A DNA stretch of 64,000 bases from Mikania micrantha. Lineage: Eukaryota > Streptophyta > Magnoliopsida > Asterales > Asteraceae. Below are positions 1 through 11,381 of the stretch, in pieces. The position numbers and the translations under genes are program-made. Under the pieces are notes generated by a model. The model saw only the letters and a program-made list of their open reading frames with translations, did no database searches and was not told the DNA's origin. Positions within the stretch are counted from its first letter, which is position 1, and each line of letters opens with the position of its first letter. The DNA lies in contig CM018694.1 in assembly GCA_009363875.1 (NCBI GenBank), positions 25,367,415 through 25,431,414 on the forward strand, in the 5' to 3' direction.

Positions 1-1119
1 AAAACAAAATGTAAAAGGGAGTGTGAAGAAACTCACAGTTAAGATGCTTAGCTAGTTTCAAGTCCTTGAATAATGATTGAGAAGCAAGCTATCTACTCAA
101 CCTAAAGTTTGAGTAACAAGTCTTAGCGTTCTATAATTCAAGTTCCAGATCCTAACACTATGGTATCCTAATGGAAGTCCTAATTGAATAAATCTAAGTT
201 TGAATGGTTTTCTTTTAGGATTATTTATTTATTTATTAATCAATTAAATAAATAAATATCCTAATTGATTTTTGAATGATTATTTATTTATTTGATTTTA
301 AACAATCAAATAAATATCCTAATTGATTTTGAATAATCATTTGTTTATTTGATTTTGAGTAATCAAATAAATAATTATCATAATTGATTTAGAATAATTA
401 TTTATTTATTTGATTTTTGAATAACCAAATAAATAATTATCCTAATTGATTTTTGAATACTTATTTATTTATTTGATCTTGAATAAATAAATATTCAAAT
501 TGATTTTGAATAATCAAATAAATATCCTAATTGATTTTGAATAAATGTTTGAATATCTCGTGATGTTTGAATTTATCCTAATTTCTATCCTTTTATTGTT
601 GTTTTTATTGTTTAATGTTTTAAAAATAATTGTGTAAAGAAAATTGTATATTCAAGATAAATATAAACAAAAGCCTTTTCATTTATTTTATTTTAAAATA
701 ATTCAATGCCTTTGTTAATAGAATATTTCTTTTTAGAACAATGATGGTTTTGCTTGTTTAATAGTTTTTTTTTTAAAAAAAGATTCTTAGTCTTATAAAA
801 CAAGCATTTAAAATTATAAAATTTGTTTGAAAAATAATCATTTTATTAGTGAAAACAATAAAAGATAAGTAAACATATATATATTTTATAAATTATTTTA
901 TTTAAAATAAATAATAATAAAAGGTTAATTATTATGTATTTTATAGAAATTATTTTAGTTATTATTTTTAAAGAATAACAAAAGATTAGTTAGGGTTTTT
1001 AGTTTAGTTAAATAAAAGAAATTTAACATTTTACTGTAACTTATTTCTTATTACAAATTAATAAAATTTTGTTTTTAAGATTCTTAGTAATTGTTTTTGT
1101 AAAGAAAATAGGATGGAAA
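1..1119. other. AT-rich non-coding DNA, no gene seen
   Basis: Strongly AT-rich sequence with no open frame worth reporting and no recognisable protein motif on either strand. It contains the tandem repeat listed separately at 215-560. The rest looks like decayed LTR or intergenic sequence, but I cannot assign it to a family. Confidence 0.6.
215..560. repeat. AT-rich imperfect tandem repeat, about 60 bp unit
   Basis: The phrases CCTAATTGATTTTGAAT and CAAATAAATAATTAT recur about every 55-65 bp, five to six times, with variation. The unit contains both AATAATCAAATAAATAAT-like and ATTTATTTATTTGATT-like segments, which are complementary to each other, so each unit could extrude or fold as a hairpin. 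No coding content. Confidence 0.7.
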
Positions 1120-1120
1120 A

Positions 1121-1235
1121 ACTAAAAATGGGCAAAACCCGGTTCTGGCTTCACCCGCAAGGATTCGAACTCGGGTCTTGTGTGCCCAAGCATCATAGTT
1201 CACCACCAGGCTAGACCGAGTTCTTTGGATGGTTT
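1121..1235 (-). mobile_element. tRNA-derived SINE (Pol III promoter boxes)
   Basis: On the minus strand there is an A-box-like TAGCCTGGTGG (1213-1203) and a B-box GAGTTCGAATCC (1172-1161), about 30 bp apart as in a tRNA gene. Between them is the phrase CTTGGGCACACAAGACCC, typical of plant tRNA-derived SINEs. The sequence does not fold as a full tRNA (no acceptor stem, no clear anticodon arm), so I call it a SINE head and not a tRNA gene. A T-rich stretch follows on the minus strand. The exact ends and target duplication are not resolved. Confidence 0.65.
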
Positions 1236-2459
1236 CGGTTCAGAATTAACCTTATACAGTCCATAGAATCAGCCCACAAAACGCATGAACCCTAATTTTG
1301 GGTTTCGACCAAATTCGTTCTGTACAGCAACTAATCGAACAAAAGAGGACAGGGCCATCGATCTACTGATAAAACCGAGTGAAATGAAACTAAGAATTAC
1401 CTGGAATGATTAGGAATCGAAGGTGCTCGAGTGGGATGGAGATTTCGGTCGCGTTCTTGAATCAAATCTGACTTTAGAATGCTTGTGAATCGATTTGATT
1501 TACCCAGAAAGGTTCGTGAAGACTAGGGCAAGGTTTAGAGTGTATTTGTTTTAGATTTTATAGTGGTTTCGTTCGAACTCTATTTTGGTCACTTGTTTCG
1601 ATTTTATGGAGATCAAATCTCCACGATTTGGTGTTGATTTCATTTATTCGTTCGTTTGATACGAATCACGCATTCAATCAGCCCCTAAATCTATTCCTAA
1701 TTTGATCTAAAACGAGTTGTATGAGCTGGATGGCTTTCGGATCTCGAACGGGTCTACAGCTCGGGGGGGGGGGGGGGGGGGTGGGCTGATGGGCGAAGGA
1801 GAAAGAAAAGAGGGGTTTGGGCTTTTTACAGTTTCAGCCCCCTACTTCCTGATTTAATTAATTTCCTCTTTTAACTTTTTTTTATACTCACATGTAAAGG
1901 TTATAAAAATTCAATTTCAGCCCTTCGAATTTTTATCTTTGATATTTCATGTTTAAAGGTTTATAAAAGCTACTTTTAAAAGTTATAAACCTTTTATTTA
2001 TATCTTTAGTTTTTTTTTATAAAAAGTTTATGTATTTGTTTGTTAGATAGAAACTTATTATGATTATTATTATTATGATAATGATTATTTTTATTCTTAT
2101 TATTATTTTTATCATTATTATTTTTTATTATCATTATTATCATTATTATTATTATTATTGTTATTATTTATTATTTATTATTATATATACATATTATATA
2201 TGTATATATATTTTATAACTTTATAAATAGGTTATTTACTAATAAAATGTTTATTATTTTATTATAACCTATTGTAATTCCTTAAAGTTTAAAAGAATTT
2301 TAACTTTTATAAAATAAAATTTATAAAAGCTTAAATTATGTCTTGGGTTATTATTATTAGTATTACTATATAAATGAAATAGACTTTTATATGTAATTAT
2401 ATTTCTTTTTGAATACACGTGTTTCAAATAACATTCGAGACTTTGATTTAAACTCGATT
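1236..2459. other. Non-coding DNA with homopolymer and microsatellite
   Basis: No gene is supported. There is a run of 19 G at 1763-1781 followed by TGGGC, and an interrupted TTA/ATT microsatellite at about 2055-2170. The part at 1300-1850 has mixed composition, and the phrases TTTCAGCCCCCTAC and TTTCAGCCCTTCG resemble plant LTR or UTR sequence, but I could not tie it to any element in the window. Confidence 0.5.
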
Positions 2460-3760
2460 ACAATATTCGAATTCGTAATGGAAAACCCTGGGGATTACAC
2501 TAGTTACGCAAGAGACCGACTCTTATGACCGGAGTGACCAGGTGTAGGAGCTGGAGGTGACATTGAGCCATGCGTTCATGGCTGAGGTTGATGACAAATG
2601 CAATGAGGTAAAAGAAAATCTTTGCTCTAGTTCTTGCATTGAAATTTTTTTTAAATATCGATCTCTCAATGAGGATCTAATCAAGGAAGTCACCAAGCTA
2701 AAATATTTCAACTCTGAATTTCTTAAAAATGAGGAAATTTTCAAAAAGAAACTTGACGCTGAAAGACTTGATATTTCAAAATTAAAAGTGCTTTTAAGTG
2801 ACGAGGAGTCTAACTATCGGGACACCAGGCATCGGAAAAATGAGATCTCCTTAGGGTTAGAACAAGCTAAAACTCAATTGTCTAAAACAAAAATCAGAGT
2901 TGACAAATTTGAATACACAAGTAATGTGGTGGCTAAATTGGTTGATGTTGAGAACATGATAAAGGAGACAATATGGCTTGGTTTTACTGAGGTGAAACCT
3001 CCATTTAACCATAATTACTCCATCATGCCCAAAATCAACAAGTCTGTTGATGATCTGCTGTTGAAGTCAGACCAAAGGTGTGAGTTCACCGTTGGTTCTA
3101 GCAAACCAGTGCACTTACACCAGATCCTGTTTTGACTTATTTAAATAGTTCTGATAATCATGAGGTTTGTGCAGAAAGTTTAAGTGTTACAGGTTGAAGG
3201 GAGAAAGAGGAAGAAAGAAGGGCTAGCAAGAGCACATATTGTTCAACTTCATCTAGCAAATCACATTTTTTTCCAATATTTGACTTTGTTGGAAGATGTG
3301 AAACAATCAAAATCAAACCTAACGAAATTTTTAAGAATTTTAAGACTAATTTTGTTAAACCTAGTGATGATTGTAAAAAAAATGTGTCTTGGAATGAGAT
3401 TCTTCTCCTTTGACACATTAAGTAAACCAGGCTTATTCCATAATCACTACTGAGGTGGGTTCAAAGTTAAATCCTAACTGTGAACCTTATGTTCCAATAA
3501 GGTCATTGGAACAAGCCTCCACAAGTTCTTCCTCTAGTCAGAGTGATTGTGATGTAAAACCATTTGACCAAAAAAAGTTTCATGGCAAGGTATGCTACTA
3601 TGCATGTGGAAGACCATGCCACATTGCAAGACACTATCTGCACCGACCTACTGAATTCTTCTATGGGAAGAATCAAAAGGTCACACCCAAGGCTAAACCT
3701 TCAAGTAAACCAATAAGGACTGACCAATCCTCCAAGCCTAGGGTGAAACATTAAAAGATA
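2460..3760 (+). pseudogene. Copia-1 gag, middle and C-terminal part (broken)
   Basis: The longest open piece (2557-3135, 192 aa) is rich in K, E and L with heptad-like spacing and should form a coiled coil, as the extended Sirevirus gag does. The open frame continues upstream past an in-frame TAG. A second piece (3455-3754) ends in a basic segment. It contains CYYACGRPCHIARHY around 3592, a CCHC nucleocapsid knuckle in which the Cys/His spacing is disturbed. Frameshifts separate the pieces. In a live element this protein packages genomic RNA into particles. The N-terminal capsid part is absent, and this copy cannot make a functional gag. Confidence 0.7.
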
Positions 3761-4077
3761 ACTCAGAATCATCCCACTGCCAAAAGGGCTAATCAACAAA
3801 ACAAAATCAATCTGGTTTTCATAAACAAAAATCAAATGTTTCCAAATCTAAAAGTAAGCCACAATGGAAGAATAAGCCATAGGTGAAACCTCACTTAAAA
3901 CCAATTGATCATGGCAGTGGAATCAAAACCGTTAATGTGAGGGCCAAGTCAGACAAACCTAAGGGAAGAACAAGAAAACCCCAAAGTTCCAAAAGTACCT
4001 AAATCTGTAATGATTTGGGTACATGTTTCTCACTAAATGTGTGTACCATGCAAGGACGACCAAATAAGCTGAAGAAT

Positions 4078-4330
4078 GTTTGGTATGTGGACAGTGGTTG
4101 ATCCTGGCATATGACTGGGGATTTTTCTTAGTTACACGAAGTCACACCGTTTAACGGGGGTCACGTCTTGTTCGGTGGAGACAAATATGGGAAGATCAGT
4201 ATGAATGACATAGTTACAAATGGAACTCTAAGTTTTGAGGATGTATACTATGTTGAAGAACTCAACCACAACTTGTTGAGTGTCTCTCATATTTGTGACA
4301 AGAGTTTTTCAACACACTTCAGATAAAAAG
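4078..4330 (+). pseudogene. Copia-1 aspartic protease remnant
   Basis: Translation gives a recognisable copia protease start, WYVDSG, then a stop where the next residue should be, then WHMTGDF. This is followed by the usual downstream strand and the phrase NHNLLSVSHICD. The catalytic DSG is present, but an in-frame stop sits directly after it. The family is the retrotransposon pepsin-like protease, which cleaves Gag-Pol. The pre-integrase zinc region and integrase core that should follow are missing, and about 50 bp later the sequence is already the acidic spacer that precedes RT. This points to an internal deletion of roughly 1.5 kb. Confidence 0.75.
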
Positions 4331-4380
4331 AGTGTCTTATCTTGAAGCCCGGATTTGTCATTCCGGTGACTTCTTAGTCT

Positions 4381-5672
4381 GCTGAACCAACTCCGGAGAC
4401 GAATCAAACCTCATATTCTTCTCACCAGATGTTTAACAATCCACTATTCTTAGACTTTATCCCTGAGGAACATTGTGTGGATATTGGAGCTGATGCCAGT
4501 GAAACCGCTCCCACTGACAACACTGCTTCCTCTAGTAAAGATCAGCTAACTTACATCAGCAACCTTCTTGACAATCTAGTTGTGGAGGAAGTACCTACTT
4601 CAAGCATATAAAAGAATCACCCTGTGGAGAACATCATTAGACCTCTTTTGGAAGGAGTTCTTACTAGGAGGAGATCTATTCCAGCTCAAAACGCCTTACC
4701 TGAAGGAACTATCACACGCAGTCAATCAGGTCCAATTAATTCTTGTTTATATTCATTCTTTATGTCGCAGGTAGAACCCAAGAACGTCAAGATGGCTCTT
4801 AAGGAGTCAAGCTTGGTTGAAGCGATCCAAGAAGAATTGATGCAGTTTTCAGAAGCTCCAGGTGTGGAATTTGGTTCCGTTGCCCAAGGGGAAACTTCCA
4901 ATCGGAACCAGATGGGTCTTCAGAAACAAGAGAGATGATTCGGGCTTCTACCAACATGTGGGTATTGACTATGAGGAGGTCTTTGCACCGGTCGCAAGAC
5001 TTGAAGCTATCCGCATCTTCTTGGCGTATGCTTCCTACATGAACTTCATAGTTTATCAGATGGATGTGAAGAATGCTTTATTGTATGGAAAGGTCAAGGA
5101 AGAAATTTATGTATGTCAATCCCCGGGGTTCGAGGATTCACAGTGTCCTGACCATGTCTACAAGCTAGATTAAACCCTGTACGGTCTTCATCTAGCATCG
5201 TGAGCTTGATATGCAACACTTATGGATCATCTGCTAGCAAATGGATATACCCATGGAGCCATCGATCAGACACTGTTCGTTCACAAAGAGAAGGATGAAC
5301 TGATACTTGTCCAGATCTATGTGGATGACATTATATCGGTTCCACGATTTTGGTGCTGTGTAAAGAGTTTGACGCCATGATGAAAAAGTTTGAGATGAGC
5401 GCAATGGGGGGAGATGAACTTTTTCTTAGGTCGTCATGTAAGGCAAGATCCAAAGGGTGTGCTGATTCAACAGGGCAAGTACGTCACTGACATTTTCACC
5501 AAGTTCAACATGTTGGACTTAAAGCCCGCCTCCACTCCTATGGCTACACGTCGTGTTCTGACTTCGGATTCAGATAGTGAAGATGTTGACCAACATCTTT
5601 ACAGATCTATGATTGGTTCACTGATGTACCTGACCGCAAGCAGACCAGGCATTATGTTTCATGTATGTTAGT
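4381..5672 (+). pseudogene. Copia-1 reverse transcriptase (broken)
   Basis: Begins with the low-complexity S/T/E spacer (4429-4611), then the copia RT domain. Landmarks in one frame are GTRWVFRNKRDD, YEEVFAPVARLEAIR, YQMDVKNALL (usual form MDVKSAFL) and an intact YVDD at 5318-5329, the metal-binding catalytic box. MNFFLGRHVRQ and SLMYLTASRPG follow. In-frame stops near 5171 and 5670, and frame loss between 4611 and 4862, inactivate it. It would copy element RNA into DNA in cytoplasmic particles. The catalytic box has survived while the rest has decayed, which suggests simple neutral loss. Confidence 0.8.
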
Positions 5673-6259
5673 GTGCTAGATATCAGGCGAATCTGAAGGC
5701 TTCCCATCTGATTGTTGTCAAGAGGATCTTTCGCAACCTTATTGGGAAACCTCGTCTCAGTTTGTGGTATCCTAAGAACTCTGAGTTCCATTTATTTGCT
5801 TACTCTGACAGTGATTTTGGTGGTTGCAATGTAGACAGGAAGTCAACCATAGGTTGATGTCAGTACGTGGGAGATCGCCTCGTCTCGTGGCAGTGCAAGA
5901 AGTAGACAACCGTGTCAACGTCGACTGCAGAGGCTGAGTATGTCACTGCCTCCAGTTGATGTTCTCAGGTCATCTGGATGCAACAGCAGCTTCTTTATTA
6001 CGATTTTAATTTTCTGGACTCTCCTATATACTGTGGTAATGAAGCAGCTCTACAGATTGTCAAGAATCTAGTACAAAATTCCAAAACTAAATATATTGAT
6101 ATCTGGATTCACTTAATCCGGGATTGTTTCGAACGTAAATTGATCCATCTTGAAAAGGTCCACACAGATGACAATCTGGCAGATCTTTTCACTAAACCAT
6201 TCGATACAGCTCACTTCCACCATATGTTTGTCTCACTCAAACTAATAGGTTTTGATTAA
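5673..6259 (+). pseudogene. Copia-1 RNase H domain (broken)
   Basis: Continues in the RT frame. YSDSDFGG carries the first catalytic Asp. The phrases SWQCKK, AEAEYVTASS and CGNEAALQIV mark the rest of the domain, and the region ends with ADLFTKPFD and LIGFD before a TAA at about 6257-6259. The domain removes RNA from the RNA-DNA hybrid during reverse transcription. At least three in-frame stops interrupt it: after STIG, after QCKK and after TASS. The C-terminal 93 residues (from 5978) are open. Confidence 0.8.
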
Positions 6260-7439
6260 AACAATTTTTGTAAATACTTTAAAATTTGTGTTTTTGTTTT
6301 ATTTTAATTTTTAAATCACAAACTTAGGGGAGAATATTTACAAAAATAACAAAACGATTTTCTAGTTTTGTGTCTGTTTATAAGTTTAGAAAAATTTCAA
6401 AAAGAACAAAAAGATTTTTGATTTTAAGTTGATCTACAAGTTTAGGGGGAATGAAATCTAAGAAAAATACAAAAAGATATTGCCTTTTCAAAATTTAAGA
6501 AAAATAAAAATAAAATTTATTTGGACTGTTAGGTAAAGTGGTTCATTGGGAAGTAAAATAATTTCTTACTCAGAAATTCGGTACCTTAGTATAATTTCGA
6601 AAGAATAATAACTTTAGATAAATATAAATCACGAAGAAATTTAAGCACGTTTTCCTATATAAAGATTGGACATGATCATTTAAAAATATTTAATATATAT
6701 ATATAAATAAGTGAGAGGTATTGGAAATCAGTTAACCGAACAAATGCAACAAGTATTTGACTTTATGTAGAATTCTTTAAGTCTAAATAAGATTGTGTTT
6801 CGATAAACTTGAAATCGTTTTGAGAAAACTCGGGTATTTTCTATGTTTTGTGGAAACAAAGTGTGGAAAGTACTTACTGCAGCATCCTCTGTTTTGCGTA
6901 AGCAAAGACCTGGATGTGTGACGTTAAGACCAATGTGTTTGCAGATCAGTAAAATAAAAGATGCCAATGAGCACAAAGATGATAGAACCCCTTCTTGTTC
7001 TTGACTATAATATGATGGATCTGTTATTTCTTGTCTCCTCAAACTCTGTCAAAACGTTTTAAGTTTGTTGAAACATAATCAAGTTTTGAAACAAAAGATT
7101 TCGCAAAATTGATAGGTTGCATGTAAATCTTGTTTAACTGTCTAATTGTCCATAAACTTCCCAGAAGAATTTTCAGAAAAATCGGTAGAAAACTTTTGAT
7201 CGTAAATCCTATCTTTGAATTATGGATAGACGAGTGGAAATCATTGGTGGGGTATAATTGTTTTAAGGTTGGGTTTCTGAAAAAAAGTATATTAAGGTGG
7301 TCAACTTTCTAATACATATTTGATCCCACAAAATTGACCCGACTCAACCTTGAACTCGTCCAAAGTTCTTGAGTTTATTTATTTTATTTTATTTTCGTTT
7401 ATTTTATTTTATTTAATTACTTAGAATTTTAAATAAAAA
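6260..7439 (+). other. Copia-1 region between pol and third ORF, with PPT-like tracts
   Basis: AT-rich, no supported gene. Two polypurine tracts, AGGGGAGA at 6326-6333 and AGGGGGAA at 6444-6451, follow pol. Copia-2 has one at the same place (35403-35416). Repeated PPT-like motifs after pol are, as I recall, a published trait of Sireviruses; I cannot check that here. The minus-strand open frame at 6728-7042 has no family resemblance and is not annotated. Confidence 0.55.
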
Positions 7440-8045
7440 AAGTATTCGAAAATATGTATTCGAAAGCCGGTACTCGAAATCGTGTACTCTAAATCGTGTA
7501 CTCGAAATCGAGTACACGTAATCAATCAGCTACATATACCAAGTCAAAGGTTCATTTTCGAATACCACATTTCGAGTACACATTTTCTCTCTCCTGCAAT
7601 CTAGCATTCTGTACACGATTTCAAAAATCCACTCCGACTACCTTGTAGATCATCTATAAACGAACCTAAGTATAGAATTTCATAAGATTTGGACGATTAA
7701 ATAAAAAATTATCGAACAAAAACCGATTTCGAGTACTTATGTTCGTAAACCGAAAGTCTTTTGGTCAAATCACCTTGAAATACTCGAAATTGGAAACCAA
7801 TTTTCACATATGGAATTCGAGTATAAAATGGAATTTTAAGGAGCAAAATTGAAGGAGTTATGAAGACAAATCGGTTCTCGAAATTTGAAAATCGAGTACA
7901 CCAGTTCGAGAACCAAGTTTCGTTTGGTTTGTGAACTCTCTTTCGTGAACTCATTTTCGAGAACCTAATTTCGTGAACTCCCTTTTCTTCGTGAACTTCC
8001 TCAATTTCGAGAACTCTTGAAATTTCGAGAATTCTTGACTACCTT
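7440..8045. repeat. Array of TTTCGAGTAC / TTTCGAGAAC words
   Basis: Short words such as TTTCGAGTAC, ACTCGAAATC, TTCGAGAAC and TTTCGTGAACTC occur more than 20 times in about 600 bp, irregularly spaced and in both orientations. Several, such as CTCGAAATCGAG, are partly palindromic. The array lies in copia-1 just upstream of the third ORF, the same place where copia-2 has its own, different word array. Confidence 0.75.
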
Positions 8046-8154
8046 TGACTCAATAATTGACTGTTGACTTTGACTAAAAGTTAACCTTTTACTTTGAATT
8101 TTAATTCTTTAATTTATTTAAATGTTTAACTAACTTACCTTGTTTCTGTTTCAT

Positions 8155-8349
8155 ATGGCTGAGCTAAGGTTCGCTCTGGACCACAACATGACCGCATTTC
8201 TAGGAGATCCTCCCGAGAAGCATTGGATGTTTAAGAGCATGGTAGACGGATTGATATTATCGGCAATTAATTTTGCAATTATGGAACATCCTCAGATCAT
8301 CTCCACTTTTATTCATGAGATTTGTATTTATTCCACCTCATTCCTTTGA
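8155..8349 (+). pseudogene. Copia-1 third ORF, N-terminal fragment
   Basis: Starts MAELRFALDHNMTAFL directly after a pyrimidine-rich TTGTTTCTGTTTCAT. It reads about 65 residues to a TGA, including FAIMEHPQI. This is the style of the third ORF of plant Sireviruses (an env-position protein of unknown function), whose full form appears decayed in copia-2 at 37025-40062. I recognise the N-terminal style only; the remaining several hundred codons are missing. No signal peptide or membrane segment is visible in what remains. No function can be assigned. Confidence 0.6.
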
Positions 8350-8719
8350 AAACCTTATTCGCCCTTCTTTCTACTTCGTGAACTGTGTGAAAAATCCATT
8401 CGCCAAAACCGTTCGAATTTTCAGGGTTTATGGGTTCGGACTTATTTCAATCTAATAAACACTCAAAATGGACTCAAATCAATCTAATATCGGTTTTAAT
8501 CATCTAATCAGAACTTTCTGAGCATAATAGCACTAATTTTGTGACTTGATAACCGATTTTTGACTTTCAGGGTTGAAGTGATCACCTGTCGCATGAATGA
8601 GACTCATTCGTGCGATATCACACACGAGTGACATCATTCGTGCTTCATCTCAAACGAATGAAACCAGTTAGACGAATGAGTTCATCTTTGTGATTCATTC
8701 ATGTTATATGTTTATTCGT
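8350..8719. other. Unassigned DNA with CATTCGTG word cluster
   Basis: No gene. Between about 8577 and 8705 the words CATTCGTG, ACGAATGA and CATTCATG occur seven or more times in both orientations, a small array of the same general style as the others in this window. It may be the leader of another element truncated here, or part of copia-1. The junction with LTR E near 8720 is placed only by loss of similarity. Confidence 0.45.
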
Positions 8720-9889
8720 GTCTCGTATTCAAATTTAAAACGCTAACTACAGCCTTGGCGTAACCAAATGTGTCTCGCTTTCCCTTATAGTGATCACCTA
8801 GTGCTAACGTTATTAAGATTATGATCAAGAATGAATAATGTATCTTGATGTCTTTAAGTTTGTTTACAACAATGAACACCATGACTACATGTTATGAAAT
8901 TTATACCATTAAAATCTTGAAATGATATGTTAGGTTTGAACATCAATGATTTCCTTATTGAATGCAATGGTTGAATACCTTGATTGAATACCTTGATTGA
9001 ATTCCTTGTTTGCATACAATGATTAAAAGCCTTGTTTAAATACAAAGATTGAACCAAAAGAGTTCCTTTGAAATTCCAAAATTTACAAGTTTAATAGTTT
9101 ATAAAACCTGTTGTTGTAAAAGAGTTTTATAAAACTTACTTGATAATATTGTATAAATGAAAACATTCGATCGCATGTTTCACCCCAAAACAGTTATAAA
9201 ACAGTAAAATAGGTGCTATGTTCTCATCTTGGTTGAGTGTGCAATGAACTCTTATTGAATACCGATGCTCTCTGTGGTTGTTGTAACTTGGTTGTATTCA
9301 GATCCCTAATTGAGTTTGATATGGTTTATGAATAAATATTTGTTCATGTTGTTCTTTGAAGATTTATTCTTGCTATCTTTAGTGACGAGGTATTCTAAGT
9401 ATCATAACCATTTTCTTCCCCAACTTAAGTTTAACCCTAATAGTTCGTGATTTAACCATGTAAACTTGTTAAAGTAACATTGTAATTATGTTTGAATCAT
9501 AAAATAATGTTTAAACTTTTCAAAGCATACAATATACTTAACCATGCATGAAACTTGTCATGCATGGCTTGGTATAACTTATACTTATTTTTATGAACAT
9601 TGTTCCTATAACAAATTTAAATAAGTAATTTAAGTATTAAACCGTCAGTATACGTTAGCTAAAGTTGTGATTAAACTAGGATAGACTCAAGTTGGGAGAT
9701 TGGTCTAACACCTAGTGTCGGGTAAAGATTCTCAACCCCTAACCAGACTACCCTAGGCTATATTAGTCGATACTTGATTAGTTTATGGTTAACTAGGGAC
9801 TTTAAATGGCTAGGGATATTTGGATCAATCCCATGGATTAGTATCAACAACTTGTGGCATGGAGAATGGGCATCAAGATTGTAATGTCG

Positions 9890-10330
9890 ATGGTCACAAC
9901 CAAGTGTAGCACATCGATACTTATAGTATCGATGGGTTCTTTTAGCCCGCACTTCATCCTTCTAGTTGGTTAATCTCGATGATTCCCATGAAAGTTCTCA
10001 TTGGACTAGTTAAATTTAAGTGTTGGATGTGTTTCCAGATTGAAAGAAAACCATCGAAGATAGCAGGCTCGATGAAAACTGAAGGACAACCAACACGTGC
10101 CCATCGATAGTAGTTGTATCGATGGGGCTTTAATATCGACTCCCAGCCTCTTCGATACTGTTAATATCGACCATGATCAGCGTTCGACTTGGACCACATT
10201 AATCTTGATAATGTCGATGTTCTTTGATCGATACTAGGTTGTCTAGGTTAATATTTTCAATGAGAAAGGTGGCTATCCACACAGCACCATCGATACTTCC
10301 CCCTTGACCCATTCTTGCATCGATATTGCT
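9890..10330. repeat. Array of ATCGATA / TATCGATG words in LTR E
   Basis: The words ATCGAT, TATCGA, CATCGATA and GTCGATG occur about 15 times in 440 bp with irregular spacing. They lie just downstream (minus strand) of the CT-rich leader, at the place where LTRs A, C, S and D carry their CGAACC or TTCGG arrays. Because the core is palindromic, orientation cannot be assigned. Confidence 0.7.
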
Positions 10331-10687
10331 ATGCTCAACCCTTCCAGCCCTTGTAAGATGTTCCAACACTTAAACCAAGTCCATCCATGACTTTCCAAGG
10401 TCCTATAGTTTTCAAGGTCCTCTACTCATTGGTTATGAGATTTTGAAAGACCAAAAACCGGTTTCATGTTTCTTGGTGAATGATAGGAGAAAACCCTAAA
10501 AATCCGAACCTTCACTGTAAATTTCCAGTCGTTTGAGCTTGAGTTAGGGCAGATCCTTCGTACTTTTAGCTTCCTTTTTTTGTGATAAACCTTTAGACAC
10601 CTTATTTGCTGGATTTGGTGAAGATTTGATGAGGTAGCTTGTGGGTTTTGTGATGAAATTCGAGAGATAGAGAAAAATGGGAATGTA

Positions 10688-10757
10688 GAGAGAGAGAGAG
10701 AGAGGGAAAAATATGGATTTAATGAAGGGTAAGGGAAGGATTCAAGGCTTAAATACC
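10688..10757 (-). promoter_or_regulatory. LTR E TATA-like site and CT-rich leader
   Basis: On the minus strand GGTATTTAAG (10757-10748) is followed about 45 bp later by a pure CT run (10704-10688), the arrangement seen in LTRs A and S, where a TATA box precedes CTCTCTCT. This is the likely start region of the element transcript. The exact start cannot be read from sequence. Confidence 0.5.
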
Positions 10758-11381
10758 CCAAGTGGTTTCCCGCGCGTTCTTGTTCGATCGGTTTCGCGTT
10801 GACGCGACATAAATGTTACGTTTTCACTAAAAATTGGTTTTATTGTATCTTTTAAGGTGGTGATTCCTAATAAATATTTTACGTGAAATATTAATATTAA
10901 TTTATTTTCGAAATCATTTATTTAAACTGTTTCGTCAGAACGTATAACTTTCGCGCATATGCGTACTAATCGTCACCCGTACGAACACTACGATTGTTTT
11001 ACTTTCTGTTTTGGTTTTCTAATTATCAGATCTCATTTAGAATATTAAACCCTCAGATATATTCGTGCGAATCGTCATCCTCACGAACACACTGTTAATT
11101 TAATATTCCATAATTTTATCATTGATTGTTTTGAATTTGTTTCCTCACAACGTTTATATTTTATAATTTGGTTGTTTCAGATTACATGACTTATGAAATG
11201 TGATGTCAGACATCAGATATCCTCGTTACGGAGAGAAATCTCATGCCTCAGCTATAGTGTGTCCAAACTCCGGTAACTATTAAAACATGAACAGACATAA
11301 TGTATTTACAAACGAACTTATAATTACGTACATGTATTTACAAGCAAGGTCCGTACGGATGATTACTGTACATATGTTACA

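Larger units (their letters stand above)
2460..8440 (+). mobile_element. Copia-1: degraded Sirevirus-type Ty1/copia element
   Basis: Read left to right it has part of gag (coiled coil, then a degenerate CCHC knuckle), a copia protease, RT, RNase H, a 1.9 kb non-coding stretch and the N-terminus of a third ORF. That order, with a third ORF after RNase H, is the Sirevirus arrangement. It has lost the 5' LTR, PBS and N-terminal gag on the left. Almost all of the integrase is missing: protease sequence ends near 4330 and the pre-RT spacer begins near 4380. No 3' LTR is visible, so both outer boundaries are approximate. Stops are scattered throughout, so it is an old dead copy. Confidence 0.8.
8720..11381 (-). 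mobile_element. LTR E: minus-strand gypsy LTR, truncated at its 3' end
   Basis: On the minus strand it begins TGTAACATATGTACAG at 11381, matching the TGTAACATC starts of LTRs A, C, D and S. It contains the same GC-rich and TTAGGAATCAC blocks upstream of a TATA-like site, and a CT-rich 5' UTR. Its distal part (about 8740-8800) matches 56680-56750 of solo LTR S in inverse orientation: GGTGATCAC, GGGAAAGCG and TTACGCCAA occur in order. The last roughly 600 bp expected by comparison with S are missing, and no PBS is seen, so it is a truncated LTR. Confidence 0.7.

Noticed and set aside
1161..1213. tRNA gene
   Set aside because: A and B boxes are present but there is no acceptor stem or anticodon arm, so it is a SINE head and not a functional tRNA.
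6728..7042. 104-codon minus-strand open frame
   Set aside because: No motif, no homolog in the equivalent region of copia-2, AT-rich non-coding context.
10426..10761. 111-codon open frame on the minus strand in LTR E
   Set aside because: It covers the CT-rich leader (SLSLSLSTFPFF) of an LTR. The composition explains it.
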